From Saprospirales bacterium (GTDB lineage Bacteria > Bacteroidota > Bacteroidia > Chitinophagales > Saprospiraceae): 64,000 nucleotides of DNA. Both the position numbers and the translations under genes were made by a program. The notes under the pieces were generated by a model that was not told the DNA's origin, did not search any database, and was given only the letters and a program-made list of their open reading frames with translations. Within the stretch, counting starts at the first letter, position 1, and every line of letters starts with the position of its first letter. Below, piece after piece: positions 8,376 to 16,806 of the stretch. Where the stretch lies: NCBI GenBank assembly GCA_016719895.1, contig JADJYG010000007.1, positions 186,001-250,000 of the forward strand, written 5' to 3'.

Positions 8376-9632
8376 TTAGCCAGCCGGCGTTTTGGCCTGG
8401 CCAAGGCCCGTTATTTTAAAGATCCACCCGTAAACGCACACCAGGGCCGTTTTGTCTATCAGGAAGGTCAAAATTGTGGTAACAAACGTAGAACAAAGAA
8501 TAATAGAAAACACCACTGCCTGAATGGTTTCCCCGCCCGGGATATGTTCCTGCACTGGCAGGGAGGCCAACACAGCGGCCCCCAGGCCCTTGGGAATCAT
8601 GGTGGCCATGAGGGCGGCATCCCGGAGCGGTGTGTCGCGCGGGACGGAGAGCCGCACGATCGGGATACGAATCAGGAACAACGCGCCGGTGATGATAGCG
8701 CCCAGGGCCATAGGCCACCAATCGTGCAGCCGTACGGAGATGCCGATGTACACAAAAAAAAAGGTGCGCAACAAAAATACGGCTTCCGAAAAAAAAGCGC
8801 GTTCATAATCGTTGAGGGCAATGGGCTTGCGCGAAATGATATTTTTCATGATCGGCGGCCCCAACACGTCGATATTGCCCAGGGTGACGCCAAAGGCCAG
8901 GGCAGCGATCGGACCGGAAAAATTGAGGACTTCCACCAGGCCGTAAATGATAAATACAAACGCCGGCGTGGTAAAAACGGTGTTTTGAAGGGTGCGCATC
9001 TGGTTGAGCAAAATACTCCAGAAAAAGGCGCCCGCCATGCCCAGCATGGCCGCCAGTATGAAGGCCGAGATCATCTGCCCGGTCACGTATGCCACATCTA
9101 CCCTGCCGATACTATACGCCGAAAGCAAGGTAAGCGGAATAGCCAGGGTATACACGTCAGAGAACGCCGATTCGAGCACCAGCGTGGTGCTCGAACGCTC
9201 AGTCATCGAAAACTGCCGCGCCAGGGTCGTCACCACCGCCGATGAGGTGCCGCCGACAATGCTGCCCAGCATCAGCGAACGCAAAACGCCCAGATCGGTA
9301 TAAAAATAAGCGATGCCGCCCGCAACTATGCACGTGCCGATGAAGTTGTACGTCGTGATCTTTGCCGTACCGCTCAGCGCTTCGATCAAGGGTTCCAGGC
9401 GCTGGTCGACACCGCTTTCAAACAAGATGAAAATCAGGGTTATGGTCGTAAAAACAGGCCCAACTGCTCCAAAACTGTCGGGATGCACGTACCCGCCGAT
9501 CGGCCCCAAAAGCAGGCCGATGGTGAATAACCACAATACATCCGGTATCTTCGTGCGCTTGAACAACGCAGAAAAATAGTGGGATAAAAAGATCGTGAGT
9601 CCGACAAATACAATGGTGACGGCTGTTAACAT
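8376..9632 (-). CDS. Cation:proton antiporter (NhaP/CPA type)
   Basis: The 418-residue protein is an inner-membrane transporter with about 12-13 hydrophobic segments and no cytoplasmic C-terminal domain. Family features include LWLFTIGLLLGPIGG near residue 40, LIFILFESGVD near residue 70, and ERAFFSEAVFLLRTFFFVYIGI near residue 280, typical of monovalent cation/H+ exchangers. It likely swaps Na+ or K+ for protons in pH or salt homeostasis; substrate cannot be read from sequence. It lies first in a two-gene minus-strand unit with the OstA-like gene and diverges from the DCC gene after only 29 bp. Confidence 0.88.
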   Translation of the reverse strand: MLTAVTIVFVGLTIFLSHYFSALFKRTKIPDVLWLFTIGLLLGPIGGYVHPDSFGAVGPVFTTITLIFILFESGVDQRLEPLIEALSGTAKITTYNFIGTCIVAGGIAYFYTDLGVLRSLMLGSIVGGTSSAVVTTLARQFSMTERSSTTLVLESAFSDVYTLAIPLTLLSAYSIGRVDVAYVTGQMISAFILAAMLGMAGAFFWSILLNQMRTLQNTVFTTPAFVFIIYGLVEVLNFSGPIAALAFGVTLGNIDVLGPPIMKNIISRKPIALNDYERAFFSEAVFLLRTFFFVYIGISVRLHDWWPMALGAIITGALFLIRIPIVRLSVPRDTPLRDAALMATMIPKGLGAAVLASLPVQEHIPGGETIQAVVFSIILCSTFVTTILTFLIDKTALVCVYGWIFKITGLGQAKTPAG

Positions 9633-9661
9633 ACGCGGGGATATTTTGACGACAGTGGAAC

Positions 9662-10159
9662 ATGAATCTATTCACCTCGCAGGACCGCAATCCTCGTTGC
9701 CGCCGGAATTGGCGACGAACAGCCCGGCACTGCAAAAAAGCGAAAAAGCCCTTGGATTCTGCTATTAATTTTCCGCTGCTCCTGTTCGACGGCGTTTGCA
9801 ACCTCTGCAGCGCCTCGGTGCAATGGGTGCTGCGACGCGACCGCGCCGGGCAGTTCCGCTTTGCCGCCCTGCAGTCGGCTGCCGGCCGGGAAGCGCTGGC
9901 CCGCTTCGGTTTGAGCGCCGAATCGATGGATACCGTAGTGCTGGTGGCCGGCAACCGCGTGTTTACCCGCTCCGACGCCGTGCTGGAACTATGGCGCCGC
10001 CTGGGCCGCCCCTGGTCGTGGCTGTATTGGTTGCGCGGAGTGCCCCGCCCGCTGCGCAATGGCGCGTACGATTGGGTGGCCCGCCGCCGCTACCGCTGGT
10101 TTGGCCGTCGGCGGGAATGCTGGCTGCCCCGGCCCGAATGGAAAGAGCGGTTTTTGTAA
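9662..10159 (+). CDS. DCC-family thiol-disulfide oxidoreductase-like protein
   Basis: The core starts with LLLFDGVCNLCSASVQWV, the defining D-x-x-C-x-x-C motif of the DCC (DUF393) family, followed by the expected RFAALQS and R/SDAVLELW segments. These small thioredoxin-fold-like proteins are thought to do thiol-disulfide exchange. The ATG at 9662 adds about 35 basic, atypical residues and leaves only 29 bp to the divergent antiporter, so the true start may be the TTG at 9752. The C-terminal half is rich in arginine and tryptophan. Confidence 0.82.
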   Translation: MNLFTSQDRNPRCRRNWRRTARHCKKAKKPLDSAINFPLLLFDGVCNLCSASVQWVLRRDRAGQFRFAALQSAAGREALARFGLSAESMDTVVLVAGNRVFTRSDAVLELWRRLGRPWSWLYWLRGVPRPLRNGAYDWVARRRYRWFGRRRECWLPRPEWKERFL

Positions 10160-10255
10160 AGAACGGGTAAACTTTTCGGGTTGTTTCTTATGGGGAGATT
10201 TCACCGAAAAGCAATTACTTTTACACCAACTTTTCGCTCTCCAATATCTTTCAGG

Positions 10256-12043
10256 ATGAAATTTCAACTCAAAAATCTGTTGTTTGCCCATGCCCTCGTT
10301 TTTTTCGCGGTTGCGGCCTTTTTTTCCTGCAAATCGGATTCTTCGAGTGCGTGTGGAAAGATTGAGTTCAAGAAAGAAAATACGGTGACCGTACGAATGG
10401 AGGCGGCCGCCACCTCCCTCAACCCCATCTTGCCCGGCGCAGCCTACAACCGGTATGCAGCGGCCAATATTTTCCAGTCGCTGGCCACCGTCGAGCCCAA
10501 AACCCTGGAACTGGCGCCCGTACTGCTCAAAAAAATTCCGCAGGTGTATACCGTGCAAAACGGCCCCCACAAGGGCGCACTGGCCTACGATTTTGAAATT
10601 TATGACGAAGCCGTGTGGGATAACGGTTCGCCCGTGACAGCCAACGACTTTTTGTTTTCCCTGAAGATCATCTACCACCCACAGCTCCCGCTGGGCGAGT
10701 GGCTTGGGTATTTCGAATACCTTAAGGCCGTGGAGACCGATCCGGCCAACCCGAAAAAATTTACGGCATACTTTAACCAGTTCTATATCCTGGCGCTCGA
10801 AACCTTGTGCCAGTTTCCGATTTATCCGGCCTATAATTACGACCCGGAAAATGTGCTGGCAGCCGTGCCGTTTGCCGAATGGAAAACCCCCGGGCGCGCC
10901 CAGCAACTGATCCAAAACAACCCCGCCCTGAGCGCCTGGGCGGAAGCCTTCCAGAGCCCGCGTTTTGCCAACGACAAAACAGCCGTTTCCGGCAGTGGCG
11001 CCTACCGGCTGGAGAGTTTTGACGTGGACCAGGGGGTGGTGTTTGTGAAAAAACAAAACTGGTGGGGCGATAAACTCGTGGCCGCAAACCCTTACCTGGC
11101 GGCTTTCCCTGAAAAAATCGTGTACCGATTTGTGAAAGACGAAGGGCCCACGGAAGGCCTGGTCCGCAGCGGCGACCTGGACGTGGTGCCCGCCCTGTCG
11201 CCGGCTAAATTCCTCGAATTGAAAAGCGACACCTGCCTGGGCCTGCGCTATAGCTTCGAACTCGTCGGCGCCAACTCGTACGGCCGGCTCATGGTGAACC
11301 TTCGCAACCCCCGGCTGGCCGACAAGCGCGTGCGCCAGGCCCTGGCGTATGCCATCGACTACAACTACCTGCTCCATACCGTCTGGCAGGGCATGGCCGA
11401 GCGCTGCGTCAGCCCCGCCAACCCGGCCAAACCCTTCTATGCCCGCGATCTGACGCCCTATCCGTACAACATTCAAAAAGCTAAAGACCTGCTGGCAGCA
11501 GCCGGCTGGTCGGATTCGAATGGAAACGGCATTGTGGACAAAGAAGTCAACGGCGTCCGGCTGGAAATGGAACTCGCGCTGATGGTCGCCAGCGCGTCGC
11601 CGATATCCAGCCAGGCCGCCCAAAGTATCCGGACGACGGCGCGCAGCGCCGGCATCAGCATCGCCCTGGCAGAAGACGATATCCGCGTTATTTCGCAGAA
11701 AACCCGCCTGGGCGAATACGACCTGGCCATCAACGGCGCCACGCTGTTTCCCGGCCTGCTCGAACTGTATCAAAGCTTCCACACTAAAAGCATCGGCGCC
11801 GGCAACCGCTACGGTTTTTCCAATCCCGAAATGGACCGGCTCATCGAAGCCATCCGCACGGAGCCCGACGACGCCAAACGCAATGTGTTGTATATCCGGG
11901 CACAACACCTGCTGTTCGACGAACTGCCCGAAATATTCCTTTATTCGCCCAAACAACGCCTCGTGGCCAACCGGCGCTTCCAGTATGTGCTGTCGCCCAA
12001 CCGCCCCGGTTATTACGAACAATATTTCCGTTTGCTGAAGTAA
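10256..12043 (+). CDS. ABC transporter substrate-binding lipoprotein (peptide/oligopeptide, SBP family 5)
   Basis: The 595-residue product starts with a lipoprotein signal peptide whose lipobox cysteine is residue 25 (AAFFSC). The body has SBP_bac_5 features: AATSLNPILPGAAYN near the N-terminus, WDNGSPVTANDFLFSLK, and RQALAYAIDYNYLL in the second lobe. Such proteins capture peptides or related solutes and hand them to a DppBC-type permease. No permease or ATPase gene adjoins it; a DppB-like permease is found 39 kb away at 50688. An upstream ATG exists at 10181 but would place the signal peptide internally. Confidence 0.9.
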   Translation: MKFQLKNLLFAHALVFFAVAAFFSCKSDSSSACGKIEFKKENTVTVRMEAAATSLNPILPGAAYNRYAAANIFQSLATVEPKTLELAPVLLKKIPQVYTVQNGPHKGALAYDFEIYDEAVWDNGSPVTANDFLFSLKIIYHPQLPLGEWLGYFEYLKAVETDPANPKKFTAYFNQFYILALETLCQFPIYPAYNYDPENVLAAVPFAEWKTPGRAQQLIQNNPALSAWAEAFQSPRFANDKTAVSGSGAYRLESFDVDQGVVFVKKQNWWGDKLVAANPYLAAFPEKIVYRFVKDEGPTEGLVRSGDLDVVPALSPAKFLELKSDTCLGLRYSFELVGANSYGRLMVNLRNPRLADKRVRQALAYAIDYNYLLHTVWQGMAERCVSPANPAKPFYARDLTPYPYNIQKAKDLLAAAGWSDSNGNGIVDKEVNGVRLEMELALMVASASPISSQAAQSIRTTARSAGISIALAEDDIRVISQKTRLGEYDLAINGATLFPGLLELYQSFHTKSIGAGNRYGFSNPEMDRLIEAIRTEPDDAKRNVLYIRAQHLLFDELPEIFLYSPKQRLVANRRFQYVLSPNRPGYYEQYFRLLK

Positions 12044-12094
12044 CCCGACCGGCTATTCAACAGACTTAAGCATTAACTATCAAGCACTTTAAAA

Positions 12095-12469
12095 ATGGCA
12101 TTTGAAGTAGAAGGTAAACTCCACCGCGTTTTCCCCACCGAACAAAAAACCGCCAGCTTTCAGGCCCGCGAATTCGTGCTGGAGGTACCCGACGGCAATT
12201 ATCCGCAATTGGTCAAATTCCAGGCCGTGCAAGAGCGCTGCACGCTGCTGGACAATTTTAACGAAGGCGACCGGATCAAGGTATCCTTCGACTTGCGCGG
12301 CCGCGAGTGGAACGGCAAGTACCTGACCAACCTCAACGCCTGGCGTATCGAAGCCGCCGGCGCGGCAACCACCCCGGCAGCTGCGCCCGATGAGCGTTTC
12401 CCCTCCGACCCCTTCCCCGATTATCCCAACACGCCGCCGCCGGCAAATATGGACGACCTGCCGTTTTGA
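12095..12469 (+). CDS. DUF3127-family OB-fold-like protein with SSB-like acidic tip
   Basis: This 124-residue protein matches DUF3127, a small Bacteroidota family: FEVEGKLHRVFPTEQKT, FQAREFVLEVP, then F.L.GREWNGKYLTNL.AWRI. The fold is presumed to be a single OB barrel. The last 35 residues are a proline- and acid-rich linker ending in NMDDLPF, closely resembling the DDIPF tip by which bacterial SSB recruits DNA-repair partners. A nucleic-acid-related role is therefore plausible, but this is inference. It sits 51 bp after the peptide-binding lipoprotein gene and 5 bp before the next gene. Confidence 0.85.
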   Translation: MAFEVEGKLHRVFPTEQKTASFQAREFVLEVPDGNYPQLVKFQAVQERCTLLDNFNEGDRIKVSFDLRGREWNGKYLTNLNAWRIEAAGAATTPAAAPDERFPSDPFPDYPNTPPPANMDDLPF

Positions 12470-12474
12470 ACCGC

Positions 12475-13080
12475 ATGAAAGCCTTCGGACTCGCGGCCGG
12501 GCTGCTGCTGCTCGCCTGCCTGACGGTAACGGCAGGGGCGCAAACGCTCTCCGGCGTGCGCACGCGCTGGAGCGATTCGTTTGTGGAGTGGGAATTGTTT
12601 GTGTTCGCGTCCGATTCCAGCGCAGTGCAGGAGGATGCCGCCGAAGCGCCCAACGAAGAACTCTACGGCGACCTCCAACTCCGCTGGCTCAACCTGCGGG
12701 AAGACTGGACCGAGTGGGACTTTACCCTCGGCAACGAGCGCGGCACCATCCGCATGAAGTGGAAAGACGACCCCACCCAGTGGGAACTGCGCACCTATGG
12801 CGGCGCTGTGGTTACTATGCGCGCCGCCTGGAGCAACGACCTCTCCGAATGGCGCGTCACCGACAACAACCTCTCCCTTTCCCTTCGCAGCCGCTGGAAT
12901 AACCAGATCGACGAGTGGCTCGTGCAGGACAATGCCCACGGCACCTTTTACCTGTACACCCTGGCCGAAGGCGACCCGCGCGACTGGGCGGTGGAAGACG
13001 ACCTGGACGACACCGTATCGGAATACATGAAACTGGCTCTGATTTTCCTCACGGTTTTTCATTCAACACCGCGGATGTGA
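12475..13080 (+). CDS. Secreted protein with 22-23-residue tryptophan repeats, function unknown
   Basis: The 201-residue product has a clear signal peptide (cleavage near AGAQ, residue 23). The mature part is built from a repeated unit of the form RW-x4-6-EW-x-hydrophobic. Paired tryptophans occur at 32/39, 71/81, 96/103, 119/126, 141/148 and a single one at 171, giving a period of 22-23 residues between the second tryptophans from 81 onward. The protein is strongly acidic. I do not recognise the family. The regular spacing suggests a small beta-solenoid, propeller or bladed sheet exported to the periplasm or surface. The start ATG is 5 bp after the DUF3127 stop, so the two are probably co-expressed. 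Confidence 0.75.
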   Translation: MKAFGLAAGLLLLACLTVTAGAQTLSGVRTRWSDSFVEWELFVFASDSSAVQEDAAEAPNEELYGDLQLRWLNLREDWTEWDFTLGNERGTIRMKWKDDPTQWELRTYGGAVVTMRAAWSNDLSEWRVTDNNLSLSLRSRWNNQIDEWLVQDNAHGTFYLYTLAEGDPRDWAVEDDLDDTVSEYMKLALIFLTVFHSTPRM

Positions 13081-13199
13081 AGCGCCGTCTCTTCGCCCCA
13101 TACCAGCATTTTGAATTGCCCCTTCCAGCGCATACTGAAATGCCGCAGGTCATTCGTTTTTGTGATCATTTTACCGCAAACCGGTATACTGCCAATCAG

Positions 13200-13538
13200 T
13201 TATTCTTCCAAAAACTCCCGTACACGCAGCGCCACCATCCCAAACTCGCGAAAAAAGGACATATGCCCGAACGTACTGCTCAGTTCAAATACATTGGCAT
13301 TGGTCTTTTTAGCAAAATCCTCGCTGCTGCCCGAATACCAGGGCAACAGAACTATGACGTTGTTTTTCTCCGGCGTGAGCCGGCCGAACCGGCGGACGCC
13401 CAGTTTGCAGTTTTGGATGACCTGGCCGTTGGCCAGGCGGAGATCGCCTATTTCCACCAGGCGGAACTCGCCCTGGCTTTGGGCGGCTGGCAGCAGGAAC
13501 AGGCAGCAGAGAAGGAGGAGGAGCGTTTTCATAATCAT
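13200..13538 (-). pseudogene. Alpha/beta hydrolase remnant with an internal deletion
   Basis: The 112-residue frame has a signal peptide and then the N-terminal strand pattern of homoserine-O-acetyltransferase-like hydrolases (GDLRLANGQVIQNCKLG, RFGRL, VIVLLPWYSGSSEDF). Immediately after, the sequence jumps to what looks like the extreme C-terminus of the same family (STFGHMSFFREF ... VREFLEE, equivalent to the catalytic-histidine GH-x-FL segment). The nucleophile region and roughly 200 residues between are absent. The junction is near residue 75 and stays in frame. I infer an internal deletion leaving a non-catalytic remnant. An intact small protein of this shape is possible but less likely. 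Confidence 0.6.
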
Positions 13539-13599
13539 CGATAGTTGATTATTGCCTTTTATAGGGGGGAGACTATTTCAAGATGCGAAAGCGCATACT

Positions 13600-15423
13600 T
13601 CACCGGATGTCAGCAGGCACAATCCCTGCGGGATGCAACCAACCGCGTTGCCCGCGGCATCCGGCGCTTTGCGTACCGACGACCTCCACCTCCATCCATT
13701 CTGAACAGGTTTTGCCATTGGATAGCGTAATACATTCAAAGTCGTAGCGGGTACCTGTCAGCCGGACGAGGTCGCCGCCCCGCAACAGGCAGATGATGGC
13801 GCTGTCGTCACTTTTATCCGTGTTGCTTCGCAGTCGCACCCGGTCCAACACCAGGGGATATTCCTGCCCGGCTTCCAGTTGTGCTAAAAAAGCCTCCCGG
13901 GTGAGGGGAGCGGTTGCCGCCCTGGAGTACCGGGTATAGCACACAGAAATACAGGCCATGAGGATAGCAAAGCCGGTGAGCGCGAGGATAAACTTTTTCC
14001 TGCGCTGCCGGCGCGCTTCTTCCAGGCGCCGTTCGTTTTCCAACTTGTCGATCCGGTTGTTGCGGTAGTCAATAAACCGTTCCAGTTCAATTAAGTAGTG
14101 CGGAATCGTTCCGGCGGCCTCGCTTCCGGAAGGGATATTCGTCCCGTTTTCCATCAGATATTCATCGCTGATGGCGAGCAACCTGGGTTGCCCGTAGTTG
14201 GCGTCTTCTTTTTTTATGGCAAGCGCCAGGCGGTCTATCTCCTGCCGCATACCCTTTTCATATCCGCTCAGATCTTTGACAAGATATTTATTGCGCGCTT
14301 TATCGGCTAGCTGGACATCCCGCGGCAGGTCGGCATTCACGGTCCCATCGTCGTGATAGATGCGTAAAAAGGCAATTCCCTCCTGGCCGGATAAATGGTT
14401 GACTTTTTCTTCCAGGAAAAACACGTCGGGATAAATCCGGTAGCAAGTTTCAAATTGATCGACCAATGTTTTGAGGACAAACAGTTGGTATTGTTTGCTT
14501 TTATTGTTTCGTATCCGGGCCCGCAAATGCCCATAGTATTTATACGCAATGGTTTTTGCGATGCCGTCGTAGGTCTGTGAGGTAGCGTCGATTTCCCTGG
14601 CCTGGCCGAGGCATACCAGGATTTGAGCGGCAGCATTATCGATAATTTTCATTTTCGGGGTGGTCAGATAAATGCAAAGCGCTTTATACTCCAGCCCCGC
14701 GGGCGATTGCGGGTGTTTGGCAAAGGCCTCGTCGCAAAGCACGCTGGCTTCTGCATACTGACCCAATAAAATATGGTGGTTCACCCGGAAAATCAGGTCG
14801 TCGTACTCCTGGTTTTTATCTTCCGGAACATTCAGGTGGCGGATTACCCCCCTTTTGATCGGCTTTAATTCGAAAAATTGTTTGCCGCATTTCGGGTTTT
14901 TGCAATACACCTTTCCGTTTTCCTGGACTTCTTCCGGCGAAGCCTCCTTGCCACAATACGGGCAGGCCAGCGATTTAACGCCGGCATCTTCCACGTTGGG
15001 TCCGCCGGCATAATAGTTGTTGATCGTCCCGGCGATGTAGGACGCGCCTTCAAACGTGTTGTTCTGGAGATTTACGTTATCCCCGATCTGATGGTCCGTT
15101 TTGTTTTCAAGGATAAACCGTTCAATTGCCTTATCCGACTCTTCCCGGATGATCAGGCTGCCGGAGCGCGCCGATTCGATTTCGTCGATAAGATCCAGAA
15201 CGGATTCCTTGATTTCGCCCGACTGTTCGTCGATGGTCTCCTGGTCCAACAGCCCCAGCCGGATATGCTTTTTGAGCCCGGCATTTCTCGCGGAGCTCAT
15301 AATCGCCTCGTTCAGGTAGCTGCTGTTTTTGAGCACTTCCATCAGGGCCTTCAAGGCATCGTCCAGTTTGTCGGAAGCAATCAGGGACCGGATGTATTCG
15401 AAATACTTCTGACTATCGTCCAT
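13600..15423 (-). CDS. EAD11-like effector-associated-domain protein with zinc ribbon, membrane anchor and SH3-like end
   Basis: The 607-residue product has several parts. Residues 5-85 are an all-helical segment (YFEYIRSLIASDKLDDALKA ... IRLGLLDQETIDEQSGEIK) that resembles effector-associated domain 11, a death-domain-like adaptor of bacterial conflict systems. Residues 112-142 are a short beta-rich linker (NVNLQNNTFEGA ... INNYYAGG). A zinc ribbon has cysteines at 154, 157, 174 and 179. A helical region runs to about 450, followed by a basic coiled stretch, one membrane helix (about 478-495) and a C-terminal SH3-like domain ending in GWLHP. No protease, TIR or nuclease domain was seen, so it may recruit or sense rather than kill. 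The assignment of EAD11 is by recollected pattern. It stands alone next to the toxin locus; a TANNTTTG box lies at 15598-15591. Confidence 0.65.
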   Translation of the reverse strand: MDDSQKYFEYIRSLIASDKLDDALKALMEVLKNSSYLNEAIMSSARNAGLKKHIRLGLLDQETIDEQSGEIKESVLDLIDEIESARSGSLIIREESDKAIERFILENKTDHQIGDNVNLQNNTFEGASYIAGTINNYYAGGPNVEDAGVKSLACPYCGKEASPEEVQENGKVYCKNPKCGKQFFELKPIKRGVIRHLNVPEDKNQEYDDLIFRVNHHILLGQYAEASVLCDEAFAKHPQSPAGLEYKALCIYLTTPKMKIIDNAAAQILVCLGQAREIDATSQTYDGIAKTIAYKYYGHLRARIRNNKSKQYQLFVLKTLVDQFETCYRIYPDVFFLEEKVNHLSGQEGIAFLRIYHDDGTVNADLPRDVQLADKARNKYLVKDLSGYEKGMRQEIDRLALAIKKEDANYGQPRLLAISDEYLMENGTNIPSGSEAAGTIPHYLIELERFIDYRNNRIDKLENERRLEEARRQRRKKFILALTGFAILMACISVCYTRYSRAATAPLTREAFLAQLEAGQEYPLVLDRVRLRSNTDKSDDSAIICLLRGGDLVRLTGTRYDFECITLSNGKTCSEWMEVEVVGTQSAGCRGQRGWLHPAGIVPADIR

Positions 15424-15590
15424 AGGAAGGTTATCAAGCTGTCTGTGATCGGATTAGGTACAGTATTACTTTATCCGGGAGTTACAGGCGACGGTTGCTT
15501 CCCTGCCAAACAGTCGCGGTTAGCGCGCGATTAACAGGGAAACGGAAGTTGCCTGTGTATTTATGTGTCCTGCTCCCTGCAAGGCGGTAC

Positions 15591-15598
15591 CAAAAATA
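15591..15598 (-). promoter_or_regulatory. TANNTTTG -7 box upstream of the EAD11-like gene
   Basis: Reads TATTTTTG on the minus strand, about 168 nt before the ATG at 15423. This is a long leader, so the assignment is tentative. Confidence 0.35.
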
Positions 15599-15609
15599 AG
15601 TAGAGAAAG

Positions 15610-15960
15610 CTAAACATCGTTACTTTCACGGTTTAAAAAGGGTGTACATGAGAGAAAGTCGGCAGAAAAAATACAATCGGCGCTTAACAGTTGCATTAAT
15701 CCTGCCTGGAAAAGCGTAAGTCCATACGTTTGCTGCAAAAATACGATCCGGTCGCGCGCAACAATCCCCCGGGCGCACTCGGGCAAATTCGCCGGCGTCT
15801 GCAACAGTTGTTTCAACCCCAGATACAGCTCTTCGCCCTCTTCCGAAAACCCGCAGTCGCGCCGGAGTTGCTCCAGCAGTGCCGCGGCGCTTTGGTACAG
15901 GCCGAACTGTTGTTTGAACTGGTTGACCCGTTGGCTCCTGCCGCGCCTTACAATCGGGGT
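15610..15960 (-). pseudogene. Displaced copy of the toxin core (orphan cassette fragment)
   Basis: The frame reads through QFKQQFGLYQSAAALLEQ, CGFSEEGEELYLGL and QTPANLPECARGIVARD and ends at a stop at 15610, with a C-terminus (SADFLSCTPFLNRESNDV) different from the upstream toxin. No start codon precedes it; a TGA lies in frame just upstream. The DNA at 15748-15934 is about 95% identical to 17956-18140. It begins directly after the immunity gene. Such partial duplicates behind toxin-immunity pairs are known to serve as templates for toxin-tip exchange in polymorphic toxin loci; here it looks like a worn remnant. Confidence 0.7.
15748..15934. repeat. Direct repeat copy A (about 187 bp)
   Basis: Near-identical to 17956-18140: about eight substitutions and two single-base gaps by eye. 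Same orientation, separated by about 2.0 kb that contains the toxin tip and the immunity gene. Confidence 0.85.
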
Positions 15961-15975
15961 CGGAAACCATAGCCA

Positions 15976-16728
15976 TCACTCTATTTTTCTGGGAGGCGTG
16001 ACGCTGAAATCCATCACATGACGCTTAAAACCTTGAGCCGGCGTAAACTTCATACCCGTCAGCCCTTGACTTTCAATGGCATCTTTAAGCCGTTGGGAAA
16101 CAATAAAGGCGAGCATGGGGCCGAGCAACCGAAATAAATCCATATCGATTTTGGATTCATCCAGGTATAGCTCCAGCAAGGTTATAAATTCCATCTTTTC
16201 GCCTACTTTCTTCCTTGCAATATCGTTTTGTTGCTCCCGCTTCCCCTGCTCCTTTTTGTACTCCTCGAATCTCTCTATATTAATGTTGTAATACCAACTG
16301 CCCGTCGCGTTACCTAGATAAAAACGGCTTTTTTTAAAATCAATAAAATGCTCGTGATATTCCGGAAAATACAGAAATCGAAATGGATGGCTTTTTTGGC
16401 GATGCATCACTTTGCTCTCGAAAACCACCGAGCGCATACAATTGAAATTCATAAGAAGATTGTAAAATCGCTCGCTTATAAGCATTACCGATGAAGCGCT
16501 CAACTGAATGGCAGATATCAAATCTGTGACTTTGGCGTGGTATTTCAGTTCAAAACAATCCACCTTGGGCAGTACTTTAAGTTCCCCTTCCGAAGGTATA
16601 TTCCAGACTGACCAAGGAGCCGGGTAGTAGTATTCCCCCCTCTCCTCCCCGCACATTTTTTCACATTGCGGGTATTTGGGGCCGATTACTTTGGGATCAG
16701 TAGATTTTGACATAATGAAGTATTCCAT
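15976..16728 (-). CDS. Putative immunity protein of the polymorphic-toxin locus (Imm11/DUF1629- or Imm43-like)
   Basis: The 250-residue soluble protein is intact and lies just downstream of the toxin tip on the same strand, the standard place for an immunity gene. The sequence VTDLISAIQLSASSVMLISE, then HFIDFKKSRFY, and the late GLTGMKFTPAQGF follow the layout of the DUF1629-type immunity superfamily. I infer that it binds and neutralises the AHH nuclease tip. A hairpin lies between the two genes. The start at 16728 or the internal ATG at 16713 are both possible. The family assignment is from pattern memory and should be taken as moderate; the positional argument is stronger. Confidence 0.6.
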   Translation of the reverse strand: MEYFIMSKSTDPKVIGPKYPQCEKMCGEERGEYYYPAPWSVWNIPSEGELKVLPKVDCFELKYHAKVTDLISAIQLSASSVMLISERFYNLLMNFNCMRSVVFESKVMHRQKSHPFRFLYFPEYHEHFIDFKKSRFYLGNATGSWYYNINIERFEEYKKEQGKREQQNDIARKKVGEKMEFITLLELYLDESKIDMDLFRLLGPMLAFIVSQRLKDAIESQGLTGMKFTPAQGFKRHVMDFSVTPPRKIE

Positions 16729-16754
16729 GGCATCAAATTGATTTCAGTAAATGA

Positions 16755-16798
16755 AAAAGCACTTCCCAGTTTTTAAGTCCAACATGGGAAGCGCTTTT
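16755..16798 (-). terminator. Hairpin between toxin and immunity gene
   Basis: Arms 16755-16768 and 16785-16798 pair over 14 bp with one mismatch; on the minus strand the second arm ends in TTTTTCAT. It lies 9 bp past the toxin stop and about 27 bp before the immunity start, so it may end or attenuate the toxin transcript. Confidence 0.55.
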
Positions 16799-16806
16799 GT
16801 TACCAT

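Noticed and set aside
9989..12022. Minus-strand frame of 677 codons
   Set aside because: Antisense of the peptide-binding lipoprotein gene, which has signal peptide and family motifs.
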